A stretch of DNA of 64,000 nucleotides from Actinospineispora acaciae DSM 45401 (GTDB taxonomy: Bacteria; Actinomycetota; Actinomycetes; Mycobacteriales; Pseudonocardiaceae): assembly GCF_000620785.1 (NCBI RefSeq), contig NZ_JIAI01000002.1:302100-366099 (forward strand). Direction: 5' to 3'. Each line of letters begins with the position of its first letter. The stretch's first letter is position 1. A program made the translations under genes and the position numbers. The notes beneath the pieces were generated by a model, which worked only from the letters and a program-made list of their open reading frames with translations, made no database searches and was not told the DNA's origin. Positions 7,958-16,398 of the stretch are shown here, one piece after another.

Positions 7958-9217
7958 ATGACCTCTCCCGAGCCTCGAACCGCCTGGTTCCGCCAGCTCG
8001 ACCGTGGCCAGGTCAAGTCGTTCGTCGCGGCCTGGATGGGCTACGCGCTGGACGGCTTCGACTTCGTGCTGATCACCTACGTGCTCAGCGACATCGCCGA
8101 GGAGTTCCACCTCTCGCTGGTGACGGCGAGCAGCCTGGTCTCGGCCGCGTTCCTCACCCGCTGGCTGGGCGGCGCACTGGTCGGAGCCGTGGCGGACCAT
8201 CTCGGCCGCACCAAGGCGATGGTCCTGGGCGTGCTGCTCTACTCCGGCGGCACCTTCCTGTGCGGGCTGTCCTGGGACTACTGGTCGCTGTTCGCGTTCC
8301 GGCTGGTCGTCGGCATGGGGATGGCCGGCGAGTACGCGGCGAGCAGCACCTACGCGATGGAGAGCTGGCCGGCCGCGCTGCGCAACAAGGCCAGCGGGTT
8401 CCTGATCTCCGGGTTCCCCCTGGGCGGGATCCTGGCGTCGCAGGCCTACCCGCTGCTGGTGCCGTCGCTGGGGTGGCGGGCGCTGTTCTTCCTCGGGCTG
8501 GCGCCGGTGGTCGTCGCCCTGTACATCCGGTTCCGGCTGCCGGAGAGCGCCGAGTGGGAGCGCAGCCGCTCCGACGACAAGCCGTCCAGGCCCTCGGTGG
8601 TGGAGCTGTTCGGCCGCCGCCGGCTGCCGCTGACGTTGGCGCTGCTGGTGCTGACGTTCGTCGCGTTCTGTTCGAACTGGCCGATCGGCAGCCTCATGCC
8701 GACGTACCTCAAGTCCGTGGGGTTCGACGCCGGCCACGTCGGCTCGGTGATGTTCGCGGCGAACTTCGGGCTGCTGGTCGGCACCTGCCTGGCCGGGTTC
8801 CTCGGCGACCGCCTCGGAACCCGCCGGACCTACGTGGTCTCCATCTTGGTCTCGCTGGTGCTGATCCTGCCGGTGTTCGCGCTGCGGGGCGGCAACGTCG
8901 TGCTGCTCGGGGTGCTGGTCTTCTTCCTGCAGCTGACCAACTACGGCCCGGCGGGCATCCTGCCCAAGTACCTCGCGGACTACTTCGACGTGCGGGTGCG
9001 CGGCGCCGGCCTGGGGCTGGTGTACAACCTCGGCGCGCTCGGTGGCGCCGTGTCGCCGGTGCTCGGCGCCTGGATCGGGGCGCGGCTCGGGCTGGGCGCC
9101 GCGCTCGCGGTGCTGACCTTCGGCTGGACGCTGCTGCTCGCCGCGATGATCGGTTTCGGGCTCCCGGACCGGGTCCGGCGCCGCGCGCCGGCGCGGCAAC
9201 TTCCCGACGGGACGTGA
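7958..9217 (+). CDS. MFS transporter (acid:H+ symporter type, 12 TM)
   Basis: A 419-residue MFS protein with 12 predicted membrane segments. An N-terminal GYALDGFDFVLITYVLSD matches the aromatic-acid/sialic-acid H+ symporter groups (D-G-x-D in TM1), and the loop 2-3 motif is VGAVADHLGRTK. It follows the SelA-like gene by 22 nt with GAAAGGG before the ATG, so it is the operon's likely importer. It is similar in its first TM and overall layout to the MFS gene at 56809-58242, suggesting paralogy. Confidence 0.88.
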   Translation: MTSPEPRTAWFRQLDRGQVKSFVAAWMGYALDGFDFVLITYVLSDIAEEFHLSLVTASSLVSAAFLTRWLGGALVGAVADHLGRTKAMVLGVLLYSGGTFLCGLSWDYWSLFAFRLVVGMGMAGEYAASSTYAMESWPAALRNKASGFLISGFPLGGILASQAYPLLVPSLGWRALFFLGLAPVVVALYIRFRLPESAEWERSRSDDKPSRPSVVELFGRRRLPLTLALLVLTFVAFCSNWPIGSLMPTYLKSVGFDAGHVGSVMFAANFGLLVGTCLAGFLGDRLGTRRTYVVSILVSLVLILPVFALRGGNVVLLGVLVFFLQLTNYGPAGILPKYLADYFDVRVRGAGLGLVYNLGALGGAVSPVLGAWIGARLGLGAALAVLTFGWTLLLAAMIGFGLPDRVRRRAPARQLPDGT

Positions 9218-9218
9218 C

Positions 9219-10616
9219 GTGGGCACCGTCGTCGTCGACCTCGGCAGCTCGACCGTCAAGTGCGGGCTGGCCGGGCCGGACGGGCGGGTGGCCAGGCGTA
9301 CCGCGCGACCCATGCCGACCGAGCTGGGGGCCGACTCCGCCGAGGTGTCGCCGGCGGCGCTGACCGCGGCCGTGCGGGAGGCGGTGCGCGAGCTGCTCGT
9401 GGACCGGCCGGCCGTGTCCGACGTGGTGATCACCGGCCAGATGGGCAGCCACGTCTGGGTGGACGACGGGGGCCGGCCGGTGGGGAAGGCCGTGCTGTGG
9501 TCCGACCGGCGGGACATGCCGGCGGGCACGGCGCTGATGTCCGGGGTCAACGCCGCCTGGTTCAGCGAGGTGTCCGGCCAGCGCTATCCGACGCTCGCGG
9601 CGCGGTCCCGGTGGGGGGAGCAGGCCGGGCGGCGCGGGGACCCGGTCCCGCTGCGCCAGTGGCTGGTGCGGGTGGTGACCGGTCGGTGGTGCATCGACCC
9701 GACGGACGCGAGCGTGACCGGGTGCCTGGACATCCGCGCGGCCCGGTGGAGCGAGGAGCTGGGGCGGCGGCTGCCGGTGCCCGCGCGCAGCCTCCTGCCG
9801 CTGCGCGCGCCCGACGAGGTGATCGGCCCCGTCACCGGCGACGGCGCCGCCCTGCTGGGCCTGCCCGCCGGCGCGAGCGTGCGCTGCGGCGCGGGCGACG
9901 GGCCGTGTGCCTCGCTGGGAGCGGGCGCGACGGGTGCGGACGCCTGCTTGACCCTGGGCTCCGGCGGCACCCTGCGGATGGTTGTCGACGAGCCGGTGAC
10001 CGACCGCGACCGGCAGGCCACCTGCCTGGCGTTCGGCACGGCCGCCGGCCGGTACGTGATCTCGCTGCCGGTGAGCAACGTCGGCTTCGCCCTGGAGTGG
10101 GCCCGGCGCACCCTCGGTTTCGACGACGCGGCGGAGCTGGACGAGGCCGCCCGGTCCGCGCCGGTCGACCCGGGTCTGGTGTTCCTGCCCTACCTGGCCG
10201 GTGAGCGGTTCCCGTACTGGGACCGCGGACGCACCGCCGGCCTGACGGGCTTGCGGGCACACCATGACCGGGCCGACATCGCCAGGGCGGTGCTGGTCTC
10301 GATCGGGTGCTGCCTGCGCCGCGCGGTCGAGCACGTGCTCGCCCTGGGCGTGCCGATCGCCGCCATCCGCGTCAACGGCGGCGCCGCCCGGTTCCCCGGC
10401 CTGCTGTCGCTGCTGGCCGCGACGATCCCGCTCCCGCTGCGCCACGTGACGGCGGAGTCGCTGGAGGGCGCCGCCCTGCTGGCCGGCGGCACCGGCGAGC
10501 CTCCCGCGCCCGGCAGGGACGTAGCGCCCGCCGACCTACCCGCCGACCTCCTCGACCTGGCTTACGAACGCTTCATCGCGGCGTCCGAAGCCGCGCCGGG
10601 CCAGGGACGATCCTGA
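9219..10616 (+). CDS. FGGY-family carbohydrate kinase
   Basis: A 465-residue actin-fold kinase. The N-terminal phosphate-1 loop is VVDLGSSTVKCGL, followed by VITGQMGSHVWVDDGGRPVGKAVLWSD-type FGGY_N features. The central GSGGTLRM and C-terminal VNGGAARFPGLLSLLAATIPLP match the FGGY_C nucleotide site. It phosphorylates a sugar or polyol; which one cannot be told. The GTG start is one nucleotide after the MFS stop, so it is the last gene of the operon. It probably traps the imported substrate or produces the phosphosugar sensed by the RpiR regulator. Confidence 0.85.
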   Translation: MGTVVVDLGSSTVKCGLAGPDGRVARRTARPMPTELGADSAEVSPAALTAAVREAVRELLVDRPAVSDVVITGQMGSHVWVDDGGRPVGKAVLWSDRRDMPAGTALMSGVNAAWFSEVSGQRYPTLAARSRWGEQAGRRGDPVPLRQWLVRVVTGRWCIDPTDASVTGCLDIRAARWSEELGRRLPVPARSLLPLRAPDEVIGPVTGDGAALLGLPAGASVRCGAGDGPCASLGAGATGADACLTLGSGGTLRMVVDEPVTDRDRQATCLAFGTAAGRYVISLPVSNVGFALEWARRTLGFDDAAELDEAARSAPVDPGLVFLPYLAGERFPYWDRGRTAGLTGLRAHHDRADIARAVLVSIGCCLRRAVEHVLALGVPIAAIRVNGGAARFPGLLSLLAATIPLPLRHVTAESLEGAALLAGGTGEPPAPGRDVAPADLPADLLDLAYERFIAASEAAPGQGRS

Positions 10617-10617
10617 A

Positions 10618-10785
10618 GATGATCCCACCATCGGCCGCCGTATCCGAGAGATCAGGGTATGGCGTGGGATGGATTGATGGGCGCTGGCGCGAGATCGGGC
10701 ATATGAGGTGGTGACCCGAGCGGCCGACAACCTGACCGGCGAGCTGGACCGACCTGAGGTAGGTGAGCTGTACGGGCTGATGCAT
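10618..10785 (+). pseudogene. Remnant of an XRE-family regulator (internal deletion, in-frame stop)
   Basis: One frame reads TIGRRIREIRVWRGMD, the typical first helix region of actinobacterial XRE regulators, and then a TGA at 10675. The same frame continues with ALARDRAYEVVTRAADNLTG and ELDRPEVGELYGLMHLLADP, which looks like the C-terminal part of such a regulator. The whole helix-turn-helix core between them is missing and there is no start codon in frame. The remnant then runs into the opposite-strand DoxX-like gene. Confidence 0.5.
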
Positions 10786-11433
10786 CTACTCGCCGATCCA
10801 GCCGAGCTCGACCGCCTGCTTGTGCATGGCGTCTTCGACCACCGGCAGTGTGAGGTAGGAAACGCCATACAGGACAACGAGAAGCCCGATCGGAACGGCC
10901 CACGCGCGAGGACGTCTTTCCCAGGCGCGAGGACGCGTTTCCGACGGAGTGGACCCATCCTGTCCGGCTTCGGCAGGGTGGTCCCGGCGCAGCCGCGTCT
11001 CCGGGAGTCGACGGTCGGCCGGCCTCAGCACCCACGACGTGACAGCGCACGTCGCGAACACCAGCGGCACCAACCACGACTCAAGAATGTCGCCGACTGA
11101 CAGATGCGACGCCACGGCGCCCGACCACAGGAGAAAGGCGCCCGCGTACGCCCATTCTTTGATCAGTGGGAGCTTGGGCGCTGTAATGGCAACCGCCGCG
11201 CCAGCCTGCCACACGCCTAGGATATAGGCGAAGAAGTGCGGGTACCCCAGGTGACGCAACTGGACTTCCACCCATTCGATCGTCAGAAGGTTCCACACCG
11301 ATCCCGCGGCAAGCTCGAAGACGATGAGGAACGTGGTGACCCAGAAGGCGATGGGGCGGATCCGGCTCCGCTTCCTCTCGCTGCGTGGGCTGGTGTCCGG
11401 CTTCTCGTCAGTTGCGTGCTGGACCATTCGCAT
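10786..11433 (-). CDS. DoxX-like integral membrane protein
   Basis: A 215-residue protein with a charged N-terminus and four hydrophobic segments in the first about 150 residues, in the DoxX/DoxX-like arrangement (LIVFELAAGSVWNLL, HLGYPHFFAYILGVWQAGAA, AGAFLLWSGAVASHL, LVPLVFATCAVTSWVLRP). A basic linker follows, then a fifth segment near the C-terminus. The ATG at 11433 was chosen because GAGGA precedes it; the upstream ATG at 11463 has no RBS. The molecular function of the family is poorly known. It is a single gene. Confidence 0.7.
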   Translation of the reverse strand: MRMVQHATDEKPDTSPRSERKRSRIRPIAFWVTTFLIVFELAAGSVWNLLTIEWVEVQLRHLGYPHFFAYILGVWQAGAAVAITAPKLPLIKEWAYAGAFLLWSGAVASHLSVGDILESWLVPLVFATCAVTSWVLRPADRRLPETRLRRDHPAEAGQDGSTPSETRPRAWERRPRAWAVPIGLLVVLYGVSYLTLPVVEDAMHKQAVELGWIGE

Positions 11434-11673
11434 CTCATCCTCGCTCGTCAGAATCGGTGTCATCGGGAGTGGTCGGAGCGCGGGGTGTTCGTCTCAGTAG
11501 TACGACGACAGAGCCCCTCGGAATGTGATGTGACGCGCCGCGCATGATGGGGCATCGCGGCGGCCGAGGCATGGCTGATGCTGGAGAAGGCGTCCCCATG
11601 TCAGTCACATCGGCGCGGCATCAGGGCTCATGGGTGTGCGGACGACACAGACACACCCGTTGAGGAGGACATG

Positions 11674-12033
11674 ATGCAGTTCGTGTTGGTGATCCACCAC
11701 GGCACGTATCCGTTGCCGGGCACGCCGGGGGCGGACACAGTGTCGCCGGAGGTGGTGAAGGCGGCCTACGCCGACTGGGCGGCCATCGGCGCGATGGAGA
11801 ACGTGACAAGCTCGCCGCCGCTGGGCCTGCCGAAGGACGCGACGACGGTCAGGGTCGAGAACGGCTCGACGGTCAGAACCGAGGGGCCGTTCCTCGACGC
11901 CGCCAGCGCGGTGGGCGGGTTCCTCGTGGTCGAGGTCGAGGACATGGACGCCGCGGTCGCGATCGCGGCACGCATCCCGCAGGCACGCCTGGGCGGCGCG
12001 GTCGAGGTGCGGCGGCCGGCGACGTACTACTGA
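11674..12033 (+). CDS. YCII-related (DGPF-domain) protein
   Basis: A 119-residue YCII-fold protein: MQFVLVIHH start, a central catalytic-like region with the DGPF-type segment VRTEGPFLD and a C-terminal DMDAAVAIAARIPQ helix, ending VEVRRPATYY. Start at 11674, 5 nt after AGGAGG; a second ATG lies 3 nt upstream. Such proteins are frequent partners of ECF sigma factors. Here the gene converges on, and overlaps by 7 bp, the sigma-factor gene on the other strand. Its biochemical activity is unknown. Confidence 0.8.
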   Translation: MQFVLVIHHGTYPLPGTPGADTVSPEVVKAAYADWAAIGAMENVTSSPPLGLPKDATTVRVENGSTVRTEGPFLDAASAVGGFLVVEVEDMDAAVAIAARIPQARLGGAVEVRRPATYY

Positions 12034-12896
12034 CCGACGGCGGACGCGACGCCGAGGACACGGGCGGTGTCGCGGATGACGTCGATCCGGACGATCCTGT
12101 CGCCCGCGACGGTGAAGGCCATCACGGAGTACGGCCGCCCGTCGCGGGCGACCAGGGCGCCGATCGTGCCGTTGACCAGGATGGGGCGCAGCCGGCCACC
12201 GCCGGGGGCGCGAGCCTGTGAGGCCACGGCCGCCGCGCCGCGCACGACATCCGGGGGCCGGGTGCCGCCGAAGTCGGTCCGCAGCACGACCTCGGGATCG
12301 AGCACCCTGACGAGCGCGTCGAAATCCGCCGTTCGCGCGGCCGCGTAGAAGGCATTCACCACCTTCCGCTGGCGGGCCAGATCCGGGTCGGGCCGAGGGA
12401 TGTCGGCGTCGTGCACGCGGCGCCGCGCCCGGCTGGCGAGCTGCCGGGCGGCGGCGGGGCTGCGGCCCACCATGTCGGCGATCTCACCGAAGGGCACGTC
12501 GAACATGTCGTGGAGCACGAACGCCAACCGCTCCCCGGGGGTGAGCCGTTCGAGCACGACCAGCAACGCCAGCCCCACCGAGTCGGCCAGCAGCGTCTCC
12601 TGCTCCGGGTCGGGCTCTCCGTCCGAGACGACCAGATCGGGCAGGTGCGCGGCCAGCGGGTCCTCCCTGCGGCGCCGGCGGGACCGCAGCTGGTGCAGGC
12701 ACTCCCGCGCGACGATGGTGGTCAACCAGCCGCCGAGGTTGTCGATCCCCTCCGCGTCGGCCCGGCTCAACCGCAGCCACGCGTCCTGCACCGCGTCCTC
12801 GGCCTCCGCCACCGAGCCCAGCATCCGGTAGGCCACGGCGCGCAACCGCGGCCGCTCCCGCTCGAACCGATCGGCCAGCCACCCGGTCTCGTCCAT
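12027..12896 (-). CDS. ECF RNA polymerase sigma factor with SnoaL-like C-terminal domain (ECF41/SigJ type)
   Basis: About 289 residues. Sigma region 2 is AVAYRMLGSVAEAEDAVQDAWLR, followed by the WLTTIVARECLHQLRSRRRRRED linker, then region 4 (VPFGEIADMVGRSPAAARQLASRARRRV). A SnoaL/NTF2-like extension starts at VVNAFYAAARTADFDALVRVLDPEV, as in ECF41 sigma factors where it modulates activity in place of an anti-sigma factor. The ATG at 12896 fits family N-termini better than the ORF start at 12920. The neighbour is a convergent YCII gene, more usual for a different ECF group. Confidence 0.85.
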   Translation of the reverse strand: MDETGWLADRFERERPRLRAVAYRMLGSVAEAEDAVQDAWLRLSRADAEGIDNLGGWLTTIVARECLHQLRSRRRRREDPLAAHLPDLVVSDGEPDPEQETLLADSVGLALLVVLERLTPGERLAFVLHDMFDVPFGEIADMVGRSPAAARQLASRARRRVHDADIPRPDPDLARQRKVVNAFYAAARTADFDALVRVLDPEVVLRTDFGGTRPPDVVRGAAAVASQARAPGGGRLRPILVNGTIGALVARDGRPYSVMAFTVAGDRIVRIDVIRDTARVLGVASAVGQ

Positions 12897-12963
12897 CGAC
12901 TCACACCGTCCTGTCGTCAAGGCCCACCAGAACGAGCCCCGAGACGCCCCCGATGTGACGGCG

Positions 12964-13905
12964 CTACCGCAGCTGTGGCGCCACCCGCTCGGCGATCAGG
13001 TCGATCTGGTCGAGGTCGGTGAGGTCGAGCGTCTGGACGTAGACGCGGGTGATCCCGGTCCGTTCCCGCCAGCGGCCGAGCCGGTCGACGATCTCGGAGG
13101 GCGAGCCGGCGAGCGGGTTGGCGCGCAGGTCGTCCGGGCTCTGGCCGTACCCTTCGCCGCGCCGGGCGACCTCGGCGTCGGTGTCGCCGAGCACCAGCGT
13201 GTGCGCGCAGGAACGGACGATCTCGGAGGGGTCGCGGCCCAGGTCGGCGCAGGCCTGTTCGAGCCGGTCGAACCGCGCGACGGTCTCCTCCAGCGTGGAG
13301 AACGGCACGTTGAACTCGCTCGCGAACCGGGCGGCCAGCGCGGGCGTCCGCCTCGGCCCCTTGCCGCCGATGATCACCGGGATCGGCCGGGCCGGCTTGG
13401 GCAGCGCGGGGGAGTCGACCAGCGTGTAGTGCTCGCCGGTGAACGAGTAGGTCTTCCCGGCCGGCGTCTCCCACAGCCCCGTGACGATCTCCAGCTGCTC
13501 GGCCAGCCGCGCGAACCGCTCGCCCAGCGGCGGGAACGGGATGCCGTAGCCGGTGTGCTCGGCCTCGAACCAGCCCGCGCCCAACCCGAGCTCCACCCGC
13601 CCGCCGGACATCTGGTCGGCCTGCGCGACGGCGATCGCGAGCGGCCCGGGCAGCCGGAAGGTTGCGGACGTGACGAGCGTGCCGAGCCGGATCCGCTCGG
13701 TCTGGACGGCCAGCGCCGACAGCGTCGTCCAGGCGTCGGTGGGGCCGGGCTCGCCGGAGGCACCGTCGATAGCGCTGCCCATCGCTCGGTAGTGGTCGGA
13801 GCGGAAGAACGCGTCGAACCCGGCGGCCTCGGCGGCCCGCGCGACGCGCAGCAGATCGGAGTAGGAGGCGCCCTGCTGGGGCTCGGTGAAGATCCTGAAG
13901 TCCAC
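12964..13905 (-). CDS. LLM-class F420-dependent oxidoreductase
   Basis: A 313-residue luciferase-fold (TIM barrel) protein of the F420-dependent type: MDFRIFTEPQQGASYSDLLRVARAAEAAGFDAFFRSDHY start, the GTLVTSATFRLPG and VAQADQMSGGRVELGLGAGW strands, and VIIGGKGPRRTPALAARFASEFN. Proteins of this family use reduced F420 (or FMN) for hydride transfer to diverse substrates. It starts with GTG and follows the TAP-like hydrolase gene by about 10 nt, suggesting co-transcription with it. The substrate is unknown. Confidence 0.85.
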   Translation of the reverse strand: MDFRIFTEPQQGASYSDLLRVARAAEAAGFDAFFRSDHYRAMGSAIDGASGEPGPTDAWTTLSALAVQTERIRLGTLVTSATFRLPGPLAIAVAQADQMSGGRVELGLGAGWFEAEHTGYGIPFPPLGERFARLAEQLEIVTGLWETPAGKTYSFTGEHYTLVDSPALPKPARPIPVIIGGKGPRRTPALAARFASEFNVPFSTLEETVARFDRLEQACADLGRDPSEIVRSCAHTLVLGDTDAEVARRGEGYGQSPDDLRANPLAGSPSEIVDRLGRWRERTGITRVYVQTLDLTDLDQIDLIAERVAPQLR

Positions 13906-13914
13906 AATTCGACC

Positions 13915-15432
13915 TTAGCCCCGACAGAGGATGTCGCGGTCCGGGCGCGTCCCGGTGACCAGGAACTCGGTCACCGTCCGGTCGCCGCAGGCGTTGCCGT
14001 TGGCCAGGTACGCGCCGTGGCCGCCGGAGTCCACGCTGACCATCCGCGCCCGCTCACCCAGCGCGGCGCGCATCTGCAGCGCGCCCCGGTGCGGGGTGGA
14101 CGGGTCGCGCAGGTTCTGGACGAGCAGCACGTTCGCCGGGCCGTGCGCGCCGACCCGCACCGGCGGCTCGAACGGCTCGGGCCAGAACGCGCACGGGAAG
14201 ATGTTCACCGGCATGCCGGCGGTGAGCGGGAACGCCTCCCGGTTGCGCGCCACCGCGCCCTGGTACTCCGGGCCGGGCGGTGGCCACCTGACGTCGTTGC
14301 AGATCGTGGCGATCAGGACCGCCGCGCTGTTCTGCAGCTCGGCCTCGGGCGGGGACGGCATGGCGGGCAGCGGGCCGCGCGCCTGTGCGGCTCGCATCAG
14401 CCCGGCCAGCTTGGGGAAGCCGGAGTCGGAGTAGAGCGCGCTGAGCATCGTGTCGCGCAGGACGTTGCCGCTGAGCGTCCCGCCACCGCCGGGCCAGGGC
14501 AGCGGTTCGCGGTCCAACCTGGCCGCCAGCCGCAGGAACGTCGCCCGCACCGCGCCAGGGTCGGCGCCGAGGTGGTACTCGCCGTCGCGGGCCGAGGCCC
14601 AGGCGGCGAAGTCGGGGAACCGGTCCTCGATGGCCGTCGAGTAGTTGACCGCCCAGCCCCGGGCCACCAGGTCCGGGTTCGGGTCGTCGTTGCTGTCCAG
14701 GACCACGCGGTCGGTGTGCTCACCGAACATCGTCGCGTACACCGCGCCGACGTAGGTGCCGTAGGACACGCCCCAGTACGAGATCCGCTCCACCCCGAGC
14801 GCCTGCCTGATCCGGTCGATGTCGCGGGCCTCGTTGCCGGTGCTGATGTGCCTGACCAGCTCGCCGCCGCGCTCGGCGCAGGCCCGCGCGACCCGGCGCG
14901 CGCGGGCGACGTTCTCGGAGATGTCGCCGTCCGGCGCCGGCCAGGGGCGCAGCGCCGCGAGCGTCGTGTCCTCCGGCCCGAGCCGGCAGCTCACCGGCGT
15001 GCTGGCGGCCATCCCCCTGGGGTCGAACCCGATGATGTCGTAGCGGTCGAGCACCTCCGGAGGCAGCCGCTTGACGTGCGTGCTCGGGCGGTACAGCGCC
15101 GAGCTGCCCGGCCCGCCGGGTATCAGCAGCAGCACCCCGTGCCGCTTCTCGGGCACCGCCGTCCTGATCCGGGACACCGCCAGCGAGATCCGCCGGCCCT
15201 CGGGCTCGCGGTAGTCCAGCGGCACCGACACCGACCCGCACTCCTGCCGTGGGTCCAGCTCGACCCCCGGCGGCGCGGGCGCACACGGACCCCACGCCAC
15301 CTGACCGTCACGCGCCGGGCCGTCCCCGGAGCATCCGGCCAACGCGGCGACCGACACGGCGAACGCGGCGAGCGCCCGGCCGACCCTGTTCACGAAGGTC
15401 CTCGTCCTGTCCACCGCGCCAACATGCCGCAC
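13915..15432 (-). CDS. Secreted lipoprotein alpha/beta hydrolase, TAP-like
   Basis: A 505-residue exported hydrolase with a lipoprotein signal (lipobox ALAGC around residues 30-34), the oxyanion segment LIPGGPGSS, the nucleophile elbow GVSYGTY near residue 225, and DSGGHG for the C-terminal histidine. Another in-frame GTG at about 15408 could be the true start, since the signal peptide fits either. It is a paralogue of the gene at 3417-4841. A 28-bp palindrome lies directly upstream. It probably releases oligopeptides or hydrolyses esters outside the membrane. Confidence 0.85.
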   Translation of the reverse strand: MRHVGAVDRTRTFVNRVGRALAAFAVSVAALAGCSGDGPARDGQVAWGPCAPAPPGVELDPRQECGSVSVPLDYREPEGRRISLAVSRIRTAVPEKRHGVLLLIPGGPGSSALYRPSTHVKRLPPEVLDRYDIIGFDPRGMAASTPVSCRLGPEDTTLAALRPWPAPDGDISENVARARRVARACAERGGELVRHISTGNEARDIDRIRQALGVERISYWGVSYGTYVGAVYATMFGEHTDRVVLDSNDDPNPDLVARGWAVNYSTAIEDRFPDFAAWASARDGEYHLGADPGAVRATFLRLAARLDREPLPWPGGGGTLSGNVLRDTMLSALYSDSGFPKLAGLMRAAQARGPLPAMPSPPEAELQNSAAVLIATICNDVRWPPPGPEYQGAVARNREAFPLTAGMPVNIFPCAFWPEPFEPPVRVGAHGPANVLLVQNLRDPSTPHRGALQMRAALGERARMVSVDSGGHGAYLANGNACGDRTVTEFLVTGTRPDRDILCRG

Positions 15433-15439
15433 CGGACGG

Positions 15440-15467
15440 ACCTGTGCACAATTTTTTGTGCACAGGT
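15440..15467. promoter_or_regulatory. Perfect 12-bp inverted repeat with T4 loop upstream of the TAP-like hydrolase
   Basis: ACCTGTGCACAA, TTTT, TTGTGCACAGGT. Each arm contains the self-complementary TTGTGCACAA, so the DNA site is both a large palindrome and two tandem small ones. It lies between two genes transcribed leftwards, 8 bp before the annotated hydrolase start. It may be an operator, or a terminator of the aminotransferase gene, but no T-run follows the stem on the minus strand. Confidence 0.6.
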
Positions 15468-15471
15468 GTCG

Positions 15472-16377
15472 TCAGGCGGGGTAGTCGACGGGCGTGAGGT
15501 AGCGCGGGTCCTTGTGCGCCTGCCAGTACCGCTCGCGGATCAGGCGGGTCGTCGCCCCCACCCGGCCGTCGCCGACGGGTCGGCCGTCCAGCGAGGTGAT
15601 GGGCATGACGCCGCCGGCGGTGGAGGTGGCGAAGGCCTCGGTGGCGGTGCGGAACGTCGACTCCGACAGGTCCACGGCCACCGCCTCGATCCCTTCCTCG
15701 GCGGCGAGCTCGAGCACGGTGCGGCGCGTGATGCCCTCCAGCGCGCCGCCGGCCGGGGTCAGCAGGCGCTGTCCGACCAGCGCGAAGAGGTTGTAACCGG
15801 CGCCTTCGGTGATGTTGTCGTCCCGGTCGAGCAGGATCGGATAGTGCGCGCCACGGTCGTAGGCCTCGAAAAGGCCTCGGGTGAGGTCGCCCCAGTGGAA
15901 GTTCTTGACGGTGGGGTCGACGGAGCTGGTCGGGATTCGGCGCACGGTCCGGGTGATGACGGCGTCCATTCCCATTTCGGCCTGCTCGGGCCGCAGCAGC
16001 CAGACATACGGAATGGCGTAGGCGTAGAAACGGTTCTCGAATGTCCTCGGATCGCGTGAGCCGTGGCGGGCGACTCCACGGGTGCAGAGCATCTCGACAT
16101 ACGCTTCGCGCAGGCCGGACACCCGGGCGAGGTCGAGCAGAATGCGCGTCATCTCGGCGCGGTCGTAGGGCGGCGTGAGCCGCAACATCCGGCAGCTCCG
16201 CTCGAATCGGTCCAGGTGGTCGTCGAGGCGGAAGAAGGCCCCGTCCCACACCGCGACGACGTCATAGGTGACATCCGAACGCGAGAACCCGGTGTCGACG
16301 AGAGATATCTTCGCCCGCTCGATCGGCACCAGTTCACCGTCGACAAAGGCGGCACCATGCTCGAACTCTGAGGTCAT
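15472..16377 (-). CDS. Fold-type IV PLP aminotransferase (branched-chain / (R)-amine transaminase-like)
   Basis: A 301-residue class IV aminotransferase. The PLP lysine lies in VDPTVKNFHWGDLTRGL (about residue 160) and the cofactor-phosphate loops are EGAGYNLF, EGITRRT and STAGGVMPI. The VKN-x-x-WGDL-TRGL pattern and YVEMLCTRG resemble (R)-selective amine transaminases rather than classical IlvE, but substrate-specificity residues cannot be settled by eye. It is a single gene with a GAF-ANTAR gene upstream in the same direction, 22 nt away. Confidence 0.82.
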   Translation of the reverse strand: MTSEFEHGAAFVDGELVPIERAKISLVDTGFSRSDVTYDVVAVWDGAFFRLDDHLDRFERSCRMLRLTPPYDRAEMTRILLDLARVSGLREAYVEMLCTRGVARHGSRDPRTFENRFYAYAIPYVWLLRPEQAEMGMDAVITRTVRRIPTSSVDPTVKNFHWGDLTRGLFEAYDRGAHYPILLDRDDNITEGAGYNLFALVGQRLLTPAGGALEGITRRTVLELAAEEGIEAVAVDLSESTFRTATEAFATSTAGGVMPITSLDGRPVGDGRVGATTRLIRERYWQAHKDPRYLTPVDYPA

Positions 16378-16398
16378 GAATGCAGGCTACTGAGCGTC

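Noticed and set aside
5797..8016. 739-codon minus-strand frame over the cyclase/SelA-like genes
   Set aside because: Shadow frame of low-complexity Gly/Arg/Asp composition; both opposite genes have clear families and motifs.
12955..16059. 1034-codon plus-strand frame
   Set aside because: Antisense to three recognisable genes (LLM, TAP-like hydrolase, aminotransferase); no domain seen.
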